Assembly: GCA_016780605.1 (NCBI GenBank)
Contig: JADHLS010000205.1
Span: 1 to 8,219, forward strand
Origin: Reyranella sp.
GTDB taxonomy: Bacteria > Pseudomonadota > Alphaproteobacteria > Reyranellales > Reyranellaceae
Reading direction: 5' to 3'
Length of the DNA stretch: 8,219 bases
Both the position numbers and the translations under genes were made by a program. Below the pieces are notes generated by a model. It did no database searches. It saw only the letters and a list, made by a program, of their open reading frames with translations, and had not been told where the DNA came from. Of the stretch, positions 1-6,123 are shown piece after piece (within the stretch, counting starts at the first letter, position 1; every line of letters begins with the position of its first letter).

Positions 1-2
1 AT

Positions 3-227
3 GATGGCCGGCCGCCGGCGCCGAGCGAGGCTGGCATGCTCAAGTCCATCATCACCAACAACGCGATCGCCGCTGTGGAAGGCGCTCTCAAGCTGACCGG
101 CAATCATGGCGTCAGTCGGCGCAACGCGCTCGAGCGGCACCACCGCGACGTCGTCTGCGCCCGCATCCACACGCCGCAGGACGATTCCGTGCGGCTCGCC
201 GCAGGCCGTCTCGCCCTCCAGATCTGA
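3..227 (+). CDS. Acyl-CoA dehydrogenase-family flavoprotein (monooxygenase-type), 3' end only
   Basis: This is an open frame entering from the left edge (first full codon at 3) and ending at TGA 225-227, giving 74 visible residues. The ATG at 36 is internal, because coding-like sequence continues upstream of it. The residues resemble the C-terminal helical region of acyl-CoA-dehydrogenase-fold proteins: an SIITNNAIAAVEGALKLTG helix followed by RRNALERHHRDVVCARIHTP and a final RLAAGRLAL segment. In this family that region ends the helical bundle that contributes to flavin binding and tetramer contacts. Members next to sulfur genes (SfnB, DszC types) are usually flavin-dependent monooxygenases and not true dehydrogenases. 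Only 15 bases separate it from the LLM monooxygenase at 243, so co-transcription is likely. The substrate cannot be told from this fragment. Confidence 0.75.
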   Translation, partial: DGRPPAPSEAGMLKSIITNNAIAAVEGALKLTGNHGVSRRNALERHHRDVVCARIHTPQDDSVRLAAGRLALQI

Positions 228-231
228 AGCA

Positions 232-242
232 AGGACCTCGAC
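232..242 (+). promoter_or_regulatory. Ribosome-binding leader of LLM monooxygenase
   Basis: AGGACCTCGAC lies immediately before the ATG at 243, with AGGA as the Shine-Dalgarno core. The identical 11-base string recurs at 4231-4241 before the second binding-protein gene. It fixes the start of the monooxygenase. Confidence 0.55.
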
Positions 243-1328
243 ATGAGCGTTGAATTCATCGGCTACGTCGCCACCCGGGAAAGCTCGGAGATCATCCCGC
301 CCTCCGGACCCGTCATCGACCTCGACCACATCGAGACGGTGGCGCGCGCCCACGAGGCGGGCGGCTTCGATCGCGCGCTGGTTGCGTTCCACTCGACGTC
401 ACCTGAGAGCATCCTGGTCGCCGCGCACGCTGCTTCCGTCACGACCAAGCTCAACGTGATGATCGCCCACCGGCCAGGCTTCACCCAGCCGACCCTGGCG
501 GCACGCCAGTTCGCGACCCTCGATCAGCTGACGCGTGGTCGCGTCGGCGTGCACATCATCACCGGCGGTGACGATGCCGAGCAGCGACAGGACGGCGACT
601 TCCTCACCAAGGACGAGCGCTACGAGCGCACCGACGAATACCTGGAGGTCGTGCGCAAGGTCTGGACCAGCGATCAGCCGTTCGATCATCACGGCAAGCA
701 CTATCGGTTCGAGCGCGCCTTCTCGACAGTCAAGTCGTGGCAGAAGCCGCACATCCCCGTCTACTTCGGCGGCGCATCGGATGCCGCGATCGAGGTCGCC
801 GGCAAGCATGCAGACATCTACGCGCTGTGGGGCGAGACGCATGCGCAAGTGCGCGACCTGATCGGTCGCGTGCGTGCTGCTGCGGCGAAGCACGGCCGTT
901 CGCCGCGCTTCAGCCTCTCGCTGCGGCCGATCCTCGCCGACACCGAGGAGAAGGCCTGGGCGCGCGCCGACGAGATTCTCGAGAAGGCTCGTGCGCTGCA
1001 GGACAAGACCGGGTTTCGTCGCACCAGCGCACCGGTGAATTCCGGTTCGCTCCGGCTGCTTGAGGCGGCTGCCCAGGGCACCCGGTTGGACAAGCGGCTA
1101 TGGACGGGTGTCGCGGCCTTGACCGGCGCGCGCGGCAACTCGACGGCCCTTGTCGGCACGCCCGAGCAGGTCGCCGACGCGTTGCTGGACTACTACGACC
1201 TCGGCATCACGACGTTCCTGATCCGCGGCTTCGAGCCGCTGAAAGACGCCATCGACTATGGTCGCGCGCTGCTGCCGGCGACCCGCCATCTCATCTCCAC
1301 TCGTGCGCGCACCCTGGCGGCAGAGTAG
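243..1328 (+). CDS. SsuD-like LLM-class FMN-dependent monooxygenase
   Basis: A 361-residue protein of the bacterial luciferase-like (LLM) superfamily, close in length to E. coli SsuD (about 380). These enzymes use FMNH2 from a partner reductase plus O2 to split C-S bonds, releasing sulfite from alkanesulfonates; they act in the cytoplasm. Family hallmarks are present in order: RPGFTQPTLAARQFATLDQLTRGR (77-100), ITGGD (106-110), DERYERTDEYLEVVRKVW (124-141), PVYFGGASDAA (172-182), LWGET (195-199), TALVGTPEQVADAL (301-314) and GFEPLKDAIDYGRALLP (329-345). Aligned by hand to SsuD, several catalytic positions differ: Cys54 becomes Ser53, Arg226 becomes Ser226, His228 becomes Arg228 and Tyr331 becomes Phe330. 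It is therefore probably not a standard alkanesulfonate monooxygenase; another organosulfur substrate is possible. The start is supported by AAGGA at 231-235, seven bases upstream. No flavin reductase gene is visible. Confidence 0.9.
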   Translation: MSVEFIGYVATRESSEIIPPSGPVIDLDHIETVARAHEAGGFDRALVAFHSTSPESILVAAHAASVTTKLNVMIAHRPGFTQPTLAARQFATLDQLTRGRVGVHIITGGDDAEQRQDGDFLTKDERYERTDEYLEVVRKVWTSDQPFDHHGKHYRFERAFSTVKSWQKPHIPVYFGGASDAAIEVAGKHADIYALWGETHAQVRDLIGRVRAAAAKHGRSPRFSLSLRPILADTEEKAWARADEILEKARALQDKTGFRRTSAPVNSGSLRLLEAAAQGTRLDKRLWTGVAALTGARGNSTALVGTPEQVADALLDYYDLGITTFLIRGFEPLKDAIDYGRALLPATRHLISTRARTLAAE

Positions 1329-1351
1329 GAGGCAGCGGGAGCCAGATCGGT

Positions 1352-1615
1352 ATGTCGTTTCGCATCGCACTGGCGGCGCCGACAGGCGCCGCCGCGCCGG
1401 CAAATGCCGAGATTGCCTCTGCCCTGGGGACTCTCGCTGCGTACCGACGATGCCTGCGAAAGCCCATGGACGTCCAGGAGGTCATTGACCTGCGCGCCGG
1501 GAAGCCAAGACAGATCGCAGCAGCCGACCTCGAAGCCATCGCGTGGTGCGAGCGCCGCGATGCATACAGGGTGAGAGACCTCTGGCCGAACGCGGAAAGA
1601 GACGGCCGCGCATGA
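1352..1615 (+). CDS. Possible small hypothetical protein (87 aa), ATGA-coupled to binding protein 1
   Basis: An ATG at 1352 opens 87 codons ending in TGA 1613-1615, which overlaps the ATG of the next gene (1612) as ATGA, the arrangement typical of translational coupling in this cluster. A purine-rich stretch, GCGGGAG, lies about ten bases upstream. GC at third codon positions is about 72% by hand count, lower than in clear genes but above random expectation. However, Arg codons CGA and AGA are frequent, which is unlike the neighbours. The first third is Ala/Pro-rich; the remainder (MDVQEVIDLRAGKPRQIAAADLE onward) is charged and looks soluble. I recognise no family. The alternative is that this is an untranslated spacer. 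The 9-bp hairpin at 1372-1393 lies inside it. Confidence 0.35.
   Translation: MSFRIALAAPTGAAAPANAEIASALGTLAAYRRCLRKPMDVQEVIDLRAGKPRQIAAADLEAIAWCERRDAYRVRDLWPNAERDGRA
1372..1393 (+). repeat. Perfect 9-bp GC-rich hairpin
   Basis: GGCGGCGCC (1372-1380), a GACA loop (1381-1384) and GGCGCCGCC (1385-1393) form a perfect stem of nine G-C pairs, extendable by one G-U pair in RNA. It sits 44 bases after the monooxygenase stop. No T-run follows, so it is not a classical intrinsic terminator. It could protect the upstream mRNA 3' end, pause polymerase, or be incidental within the possible 87-codon gene, where it encodes an Ala/Pro-rich stretch. Confidence 0.55.
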
Positions 1616-2547
1616 TTTCACGTCGAGCATTCGCCACGGCTGCAGCAATTCTCCCCGCTGCCCTCCTTCCGCCTGCAAGGGCTGGCGCCGCGGACATCCT
1701 GCGTGTCGGCGACCAGAAGGGCGGCTACAAGTCGCTGATGGAAGCGTCGGGTGCGCTCGACGGCTTCGAATCGAAGATCGAGTGGGTGACGTTCAGTGCG
1801 GCCGCGCCCTTGCTTGAGGCCATGAACGCCGGCGCCATCGACAGCGGCGGTGTCGGCGATGCCCCGTTTGCCTTCGCCCGGGCGGCAGGCCTGCGTGCCA
1901 AGGTGGTGGCGGCGACACGTTCGTCCGGCGCTGCGACGGCTTTGCTGGTGCCGGCCGCGTCGGCCTACGCCAGCTTCGGCGATCTTCGTGGCAAGCGGAT
2001 TGGGACTGGCAAGGGGTCCGTCGGTCACTTTTTGGTGGTGGCCGCACGCGAGCGCGCGAACCTAACACGGGCCGACGTCAGTCTCGCCTTCCTCGCTCCT
2101 GGGGATGCCAAGATGGCCTTCGCCCGGGGCTCGATCGACGCCTGGGCGACCTGGAGCCAGTATGTCTGGCAGGCCGTCCTGCAGGACGACGCGCGAGTCC
2201 TGGTCGACGGCCAGGGCCTGATGAGCGGGCTCAGCTACCATGTGGCGACCGAGCGGGCGATCGCCGCCAAGCGCGACCTGCTATGGCAGTTCTGCCGACG
2301 CCTCGAGGCCGCGCTGCGCTGGAGTCTCGCCAATATCGACGCCTATGCCGCCGCGTGGGCCAGGGAAACCGGCGTGCCCTACGAGGTGTCGCAAAAGACG
2401 CTCCTCGTCCGCGCGCTGGCGCCCGTCTCCATCGACGACGCGGTGATCACGGCCCAGCAACAGACCATCGATCTCTACGTGCGGGAGGGCGTGTTGCCGG
2501 CTTCGTACCCGGCCGAGCCCGCCTTCGACAGAAGTTTCAACGTCTAG
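1612..2547 (+). CDS. SsuA/NMT1-like periplasmic substrate-binding protein 1 of ABC transporter
   Basis: This 311-residue protein captures substrate in the periplasm for an SsuABC/TauABC-type importer. The N-terminus MISRRAFATAAAILPAALLP followed by ARAGAA looks like a signal peptide; SRRAFA fits a twin-arginine (Tat) motif, with likely cleavage near residue 26-27. The mature part matches SsuA: ILRVGDQKGGYKSLMEASGA (29-48), KIEWVTFSAAAPLLEAMNAG (55-74), SGGVGDAPFAFARAAG (78-93), GDLRGKRIGTGKGSVGHFL (123-141), APGDAKMAFARGSIDAWATW (162-181) and the late QQQTIDLY (282-289). An upstream GTG at 1543 would extend the frame by 23 residues, but it would put charged residues ahead of the signal peptide. 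ATG 1612 is therefore chosen, with a purine-rich AAAGAGA at 1596-1602. It is the first transport gene, separated from its ATPase by the dioxygenase gene. The ligand is unknown; a sulfonate or sulfate ester is likely. Confidence 0.88.
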   Translation: MISRRAFATAAAILPAALLPPARAGAADILRVGDQKGGYKSLMEASGALDGFESKIEWVTFSAAAPLLEAMNAGAIDSGGVGDAPFAFARAAGLRAKVVAATRSSGAATALLVPAASAYASFGDLRGKRIGTGKGSVGHFLVVAARERANLTRADVSLAFLAPGDAKMAFARGSIDAWATWSQYVWQAVLQDDARVLVDGQGLMSGLSYHVATERAIAAKRDLLWQFCRRLEAALRWSLANIDAYAAAWARETGVPYEVSQKTLLVRALAPVSIDDAVITAQQQTIDLYVREGVLPASYPAEPAFDRSFNV

Positions 2548-2561
2548 GATCAACAAGCCTG

Positions 2562-2567
2562 AAGGAG
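2562..2567 (+). promoter_or_regulatory. Shine-Dalgarno of the dioxygenase gene
   Basis: AAGGAG lies seven bases before ATG 2575 in the 27-base gap after binding protein 1. It is a strong site that fixes the TauD-like start and implies independent, efficient initiation within the operon. Confidence 0.7.
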
Positions 2568-2574
2568 CAAGGCG

Positions 2575-3402
2575 ATGAGCTATTCGACCATCGAGGTGAA
2601 GCCCGTCAGTCCGCGACTGGGGGCGGAGATATCGAACATCGACCTGTCGGTCCCCCTCGGCAACAAGGCTGTCGATGATCTGCACGCTGCACTCGCCGAG
2701 CACCAGGTACTGTTCTTCCGTGACCAGAAGATCGATCTTGAGCAGCAGAAGCGTCTCGGCCGCTATTTTGGCGAGCTGCACATCCATCCCAACACGCCAG
2801 GCCCGGAAGGCCATCCCGAGATCCTGCCTATTCATGCCGACGGCCAGTCGAAGCGTGTTGCCGGCGAGAGATGGCATTCAGACGTCTCCTGCGACGTCGA
2901 ACCGCCGCTTGGCAGCATCCTCTATCTGCACACCGTTCCACCAGTTGGTGGCGACACGATCTTCGCCAGCCAGACGGCGGCCTATGACGCGCTGACCCCG
3001 GCCTTCAAGACCTTCCTCGAGGGACTGACGGCGACGCACTCCGGCGACAGATCCTATCGGCGCACCAACAAGCTCCTGGGCATCGACGATCGCGATCGCG
3101 TCTTTCCGCAGGCCGTCCATCCGGTCGTGCGCACCCATCCGGTCAGCGGCCGCAAGGCACTGTTCGTCAACGAGGGCTTCACCTTGCACATCAACGAGCT
3201 GTCGCCGGAGGAGAGTCGTGCCGTATTGGATTTCCTGTACGCGCACGCGACCAAGCCCGCCTTCCAGGTGCGCTTCCGCTGGCAGCCGCACTCGGTGGCC
3301 TTCTGGGACAACCGGGCCGTCCAGCACATCGCAATGTGGGACTACTTCCCGCAGGTCCGCTCGGGCTATCGCGTCACCATCAAGGGCGATCGCCCCTACT
3401 GA
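2575..3402 (+). CDS. TauD/TfdA-family Fe(II)/2-oxoglutarate-dependent dioxygenase
   Basis: A 275-residue protein (E. coli TauD has 283). The family hydroxylates the carbon next to the sulfonate or sulfate ester using O2 and 2-oxoglutarate; the product decomposes to an aldehyde and sulfite (or sulfate). The iron triad is complete: His101 and Asp103 in WHSDVS, and His251 in VQHIAMWDY. Thr128 (GGDTIFAS) and Arg262 match the TauD 2-oxoglutarate ligands Thr126 and Arg266. His71 (GELHIHP) and Arg266 match TauD His70 and Arg270, which hold the sulfonate. TauD Tyr73 and Asn95, on the taurine-amine side, correspond to Thr74 and Gly97 here, so taurine is unlikely to be the preferred substrate. VHPVVRTHPVSGRKALFVNEGFT (181-203) is nearly identical to TauD. 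The gene follows binding protein 1, and its TGA shares a base with the ATPase ATG (TGATG). Confidence 0.93.
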   Translation: MSYSTIEVKPVSPRLGAEISNIDLSVPLGNKAVDDLHAALAEHQVLFFRDQKIDLEQQKRLGRYFGELHIHPNTPGPEGHPEILPIHADGQSKRVAGERWHSDVSCDVEPPLGSILYLHTVPPVGGDTIFASQTAAYDALTPAFKTFLEGLTATHSGDRSYRRTNKLLGIDDRDRVFPQAVHPVVRTHPVSGRKALFVNEGFTLHINELSPEESRAVLDFLYAHATKPAFQVRFRWQPHSVAFWDNRAVQHIAMWDYFPQVRSGYRVTIKGDRPY

Positions 3403-4232
3403 TGGCCCAGCAAGGACATCTGGTGATCAGCGGGGTGTTCAAGACATTCCGCGTGAGTGGCGAGCCCCTGCGCGTTCTCGCCGGCCTCGACCTCGAGGTC
3501 GAGCCCGGAGGCTTCCTGACGATTGTCGGGGCGAGCGGCTGCGGCAAGTCCACCTTGCTGCGCTTGGTGGCGGGACTCGACACTGCGTTCGACGGCAGCG
3601 TGCGGGTCGACGGCGATCCGGTCACGGCGCCCAGCCTCGACCGCGGCCTGGTCTTCCAGGAGCCGCGCCTGTTCCCGTGGCTTACCGTCGCCCAGAACGT
3701 CGCGCTGGGACTGCTCAATTCGCCGCTGGACAAGGCGCGGCGCCGGCGCGAGGTCAGCGCGCACATCGAGCTGGTGGGGCTGGGCGGCTTCGAGAATGCC
3801 TATCCACATCAGCTCTCCGGCGGCATGGCCCAACGTGTCGCGATCGCGCGCGGGCTGGTGAACCGGCCGCGCATCCTGCTGCTCGACGAGCCATTCGGCG
3901 CGCTCGACGCGCTGACTCGGGCCCGCCTCCAGGACGAGCTGCAGCGCATCTGGGCGGCCGAGCGCACGACCATGCTGCTGGTGACGCACGACGTCGAGGA
4001 AGCCACGTATCTCGGTGACAGGGTGGTCGTGATGGCGCCCCGCCCGGGACGCATTGCCGCGACCTTCGACGTTCCGCTCGCCCGGCCACGCGAACGCACC
4101 GATCCCGCTCTCGGCCGGCTACGCGACGACGTCATGGCCGCCCTACAGGCAACTTCATCCGCCGGCGTCGCGCCCAAATCCGCGCCGGTACCGGCCGCCA
4201 GGACCGCGCCCCTTCTCGTATCCGCAGAATAG
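3402..4232 (+). CDS. SsuB/TauB-like ABC transporter ATP-binding protein
   Basis: A 276-residue cytoplasmic ATPase that powers nitrate/sulfonate/taurine-family importers. It has Walker A GASGCGKST (43-51), Q-loop Gln86 (VFQEPRLFPWLTV), signature LSGGMAQR (138-145), Walker B RILLLDEPFGALD (157-169) and H-loop His196 (LLVTHDVEEA). LSGGM in place of LSGGQ is usual in this subfamily. The C-terminal 40 or so residues are an Ala/Pro-rich tail beyond the ATPase core, probably flexible. The ATG at 3402 overlaps the dioxygenase stop by one base. A longer frame from GTG 3336 only reads through the end of the dioxygenase gene and adds no family sequence, so it is not used. This is the only ATPase in the window, so it probably serves both downstream permeases. 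Confidence 0.93.
   Translation: MAQQGHLVISGVFKTFRVSGEPLRVLAGLDLEVEPGGFLTIVGASGCGKSTLLRLVAGLDTAFDGSVRVDGDPVTAPSLDRGLVFQEPRLFPWLTVAQNVALGLLNSPLDKARRRREVSAHIELVGLGGFENAYPHQLSGGMAQRVAIARGLVNRPRILLLDEPFGALDALTRARLQDELQRIWAAERTTMLLVTHDVEEATYLGDRVVVMAPRPGRIAATFDVPLARPRERTDPALGRLRDDVMAALQATSSAGVAPKSAPVPAARTAPLLVSAE
3481..3508. repeat. 28-base near-perfect palindrome inside the ATPase gene
   Basis: Thirteen of fourteen pairs match around a centre between 3494 and 3495, with a perfect 18-base core at 3486-3503 (CTCGACCTCGAGGTCGAG). The only mismatch is C against C at 3485/3504. It encodes AGLDLEVEPG just before Walker A, a conserved stretch of the protein, so codon choice in a GC-rich genome may explain it. 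Confidence 0.5.
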
Positions 4233-4241
4233 GACCTCGAC
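4231..4241 (+). promoter_or_regulatory. Ribosome-binding leader of binding protein 2
   Basis: AGGACCTCGAC begins directly after an adenine run at the ATPase stop (TAG 4230-4232) and ends two bases before ATG 4244. The AGGA core is well spaced for initiation. It is identical to the leader at 232-242. Confidence 0.5.
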
Positions 4242-4243
4242 CG

Positions 4244-5320
4244 ATGTTGCATCGCCGCACCTTGATGGCAGCGCTTGCCGGCGCGACAGCCTCTCCCGCC
4301 GTGCTCAGGGCGCAGTCCGCGAAGCCGGTCGTCATCCGGTTTGGCTTCGCCAATGTCGGCGTCGACAACCGCCAGTTCTCCGGTGGCAACGCCATCGCCG
4401 TTGCCCACGCCGAAGGCTACTTCGACCGCGAGCTGGCTGACCGGCCGGACGTGCGGATCGAGTACTCGTTCTTCAAAGGTGCCGGCCCGGCCGTGAACGA
4501 GGCCTTTGCCAACGGCCAGCTCGACTTCGCCTCGCAGGGTGACCTGCCCCAGGTCGTGGGCCGGGCGAACGGCCTGAAAACCCGCCAGCTCGCAGCCGGC
4601 GGTGCTCACGCACCGATGTACCTTGCGGTTCCGCTGAACTCGGAGCTGCGCTCCGTGAAAGACCTCAAGGGACGCAAGGTCGCGATCTTTCGCGGCACCA
4701 ACAACCATCTGGCAGCCGTCAAGGTGCTGGCCGCCAGCGGGCTGTCCGAGCGGGATTTCCAGGGCATCAACATGGACGAAGCCTCGACCAACGCCGCGCT
4801 GGCCACCGGCAACATCGACGCCGCGTTCGGCAACTTGGGGCTCCTGCTGCTGGAGAGCCAGGGCCTGGTGAAGATCATCTATACGACGAAGGGAGATAAT
4901 TCTGCCTTCGAGCGCCAAGGCACCCTGATCGCCAACGACGCCTTCGTCAGCCAGCATCCCGCCTTGACGCAGAAGATCGTGACCGCGCTGGTGAAGGCAG
5001 CGCACTGGGCCTCGCATGAGGAGAATCGCGAGGCCTTCTTCGAAATCTCTGCCCGGTCGGGCCGTCCCGCCGCCGCCTACCGCGCCGACTTCGCGGACCA
5101 GAAGCTCAAGTACCGCAACTCGCCGCTGATCGACGACTACCTGATCCAGCAATACCGGACCCAGGCCCGTCAGGCGAAGGAGTACGGCCTGATCCGGCGC
5201 GACGTCACCGTCGACGGCTGGTTCGATCCGCAGTTCCTCGATGCCGCCCTGAAGCAGCTCGGCTTCGAGAACTTCTGGCCGCGCTACGACGCCGACGGCA
5301 AGGCGCAGGGCAAGGTCTAG
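4244..5320 (+). CDS. SsuA-like periplasmic substrate-binding protein 2 of ABC transporter
   Basis: A 358-residue binding protein of the aliphatic sulfonate/NMT1-like family, of ordinary length for it. The N-terminus MLHRRTLMAALAGATASPAV followed by LRAQSA is signal-like and contains a twin arginine (HRRTLM, weaker than the Tat consensus), with cleavage near Gln24/Ser25. Family features: IRFGFANVG (31-39), GNAIAVAHAEGYFDREL (48-64), FFKGAGPAVNEAFANGQLDFASQGDLP (76-102), DLKGRKVAIFRGTNNHLAAVKVLAASGL (140-167), NAALATGNIDAAFG (183-196) and a C-terminal WFDPQFLDAALKQLG (326-340). It diverges strongly from binding protein 1, so the two probably bind different ligands and are not a recent duplication. 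It starts 11 bases after the ATPase, and its TAG shares a base with the permease GTG. This position next to the permeases makes it the more conventional partner of this transporter. Confidence 0.9.
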   Translation: MLHRRTLMAALAGATASPAVLRAQSAKPVVIRFGFANVGVDNRQFSGGNAIAVAHAEGYFDRELADRPDVRIEYSFFKGAGPAVNEAFANGQLDFASQGDLPQVVGRANGLKTRQLAAGGAHAPMYLAVPLNSELRSVKDLKGRKVAIFRGTNNHLAAVKVLAASGLSERDFQGINMDEASTNAALATGNIDAAFGNLGLLLLESQGLVKIIYTTKGDNSAFERQGTLIANDAFVSQHPALTQKIVTALVKAAHWASHEENREAFFEISARSGRPAAAYRADFADQKLKYRNSPLIDDYLIQQYRTQARQAKEYGLIRRDVTVDGWFDPQFLDAALKQLGFENFWPRYDADGKAQGKV

Positions 5321-6123
5321 TGTCGGTCGCTCAACTCGCCGTCACGCGACGTGGCGACGGCCGGAGCGAGGCCCAGCCGCCGACCGTCGCCTTGGCATTG
5401 CTGCTACCGCTGGCGCTGCTCGGACTGTGGGCTCTCAGTGCGCACCAGGGCTGGCTGCCCGTCCAGATCCTGCCGGCGCCCAGCGAAGCGCTAGGCGCGC
5501 TATGGGAGTTGGCGAAAACGGGCGACCTGCTGCGCGACACCTCGATCAGCCTGCTGCGTGTCGTCGAAGGCTTCGCCGCCGGCTGCGTGCTGGGACTGCT
5601 GCTTGGCATTGCCATGGGCCTGTCGCCGACAGTCGAGGACTACGCCAAGCCGCTGTTCACGGCCTTCGCCCAGGTGCCGACGCTGGGATGGATCCCGCTA
5701 CTCATGCTTCTGGTCGGCATCGGCGAGGCGTTGAAGATCATCGTCATCGCCAAGGCGGCGTTCGTTCCCATCGCCCTCAACACGATGGCCGGCGTGCGCG
5801 CGGTCCCGAAGCACTATGCCGAGGTCGGCGCGGTGTTTCGCTTCACGCGCTGGCAGACGCTGACCAAGGTCGTGCTTCCCGCTTCCGTGCCGCCGGTCTT
5901 CACCGGCATGCGCTACGGCCTGACGCACTCCTGGAATGCGCTGGTTGCTGTCGAGTTGCTGGCCTCGGCGGAAGGGCTTGGCTACCTCCTGGTGTGGGGG
6001 CGCCAGATGTTCTGGCTCGACACCATGATGGGCGCGATGGTGATCATCGGCCTGGTCGGCTTCCTGCTCGATCGCCTCATGGCCGGTGCGGAGCGCCACC
6101 TGCAGCGCTGGCGACCAGCATGA
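5320..6123 (+). CDS. SsuC-like ABC transporter permease 1
   Basis: A 267-residue inner-membrane permease of the BPD_transp_1 family in the SsuC/TauC/NrtB group. Hydrophobic segments are visible at about 22-41, 84-101, 124-140, 142-158, 205-226 and 235-251, preceded by a 20-residue hydrophilic N-terminus. The cytoplasmic EAA-type coupling loop is EVGAVFRFTRWQTLTKVVLPASVPP (168-192), the expected ATPase contact. Translation starts at GTG 5320, whose G is the last base of the binding protein 2 stop; a weak AAGG at 5312-5315 precedes it, which suggests coupled initiation. The 3' end overlaps permease 2 by four bases (ATGA). It aligns with permease 2 across nearly its whole length with one gap at about 40% identity (hand count). 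The pair may form a heterodimeric channel; the usual SsuC channel is a homodimer. Confidence 0.92.
   Translation: MSVAQLAVTRRGDGRSEAQPPTVALALLLPLALLGLWALSAHQGWLPVQILPAPSEALGALWELAKTGDLLRDTSISLLRVVEGFAAGCVLGLLLGIAMGLSPTVEDYAKPLFTAFAQVPTLGWIPLLMLLVGIGEALKIIVIAKAAFVPIALNTMAGVRAVPKHYAEVGAVFRFTRWQTLTKVVLPASVPPVFTGMRYGLTHSWNALVAVELLASAEGLGYLLVWGRQMFWLDTMMGAMVIIGLVGFLLDRLMAGAERHLQRWRPA

Noticed and set aside
36..227. Stand-alone 63-residue protein from ATG 36
   Set aside because: The frame is open back to the window edge and the sequence is the C-terminus of a larger ACAD-fold protein.
1543..1611. GTG start extending binding protein 1 by 23 residues
   Set aside because: It would place a charged segment before a good twin-arginine signal peptide beginning at ATG 1612.
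3336..3401. GTG start extending the ATPase by 22 residues
   Set aside because: It reads through the conserved C-terminus of the dioxygenase in another frame. ATG 3402 gives the normal ABC ATPase N-terminus.
3809..5152. 447-codon minus-strand open frame across the ATPase and binding protein 2
   Set aside because: It lies opposite two well-supported genes, its translation shows no recognisable domain, and long antisense frames are expected from GC-rich codon bias.
5427..6119. Upstream extension of permease 2 into a 480-codon protein
   Set aside because: This part is an out-of-frame reading of permease 1 and is Arg/Pro/His-rich. The family-like sequence begins at ATG 6120.
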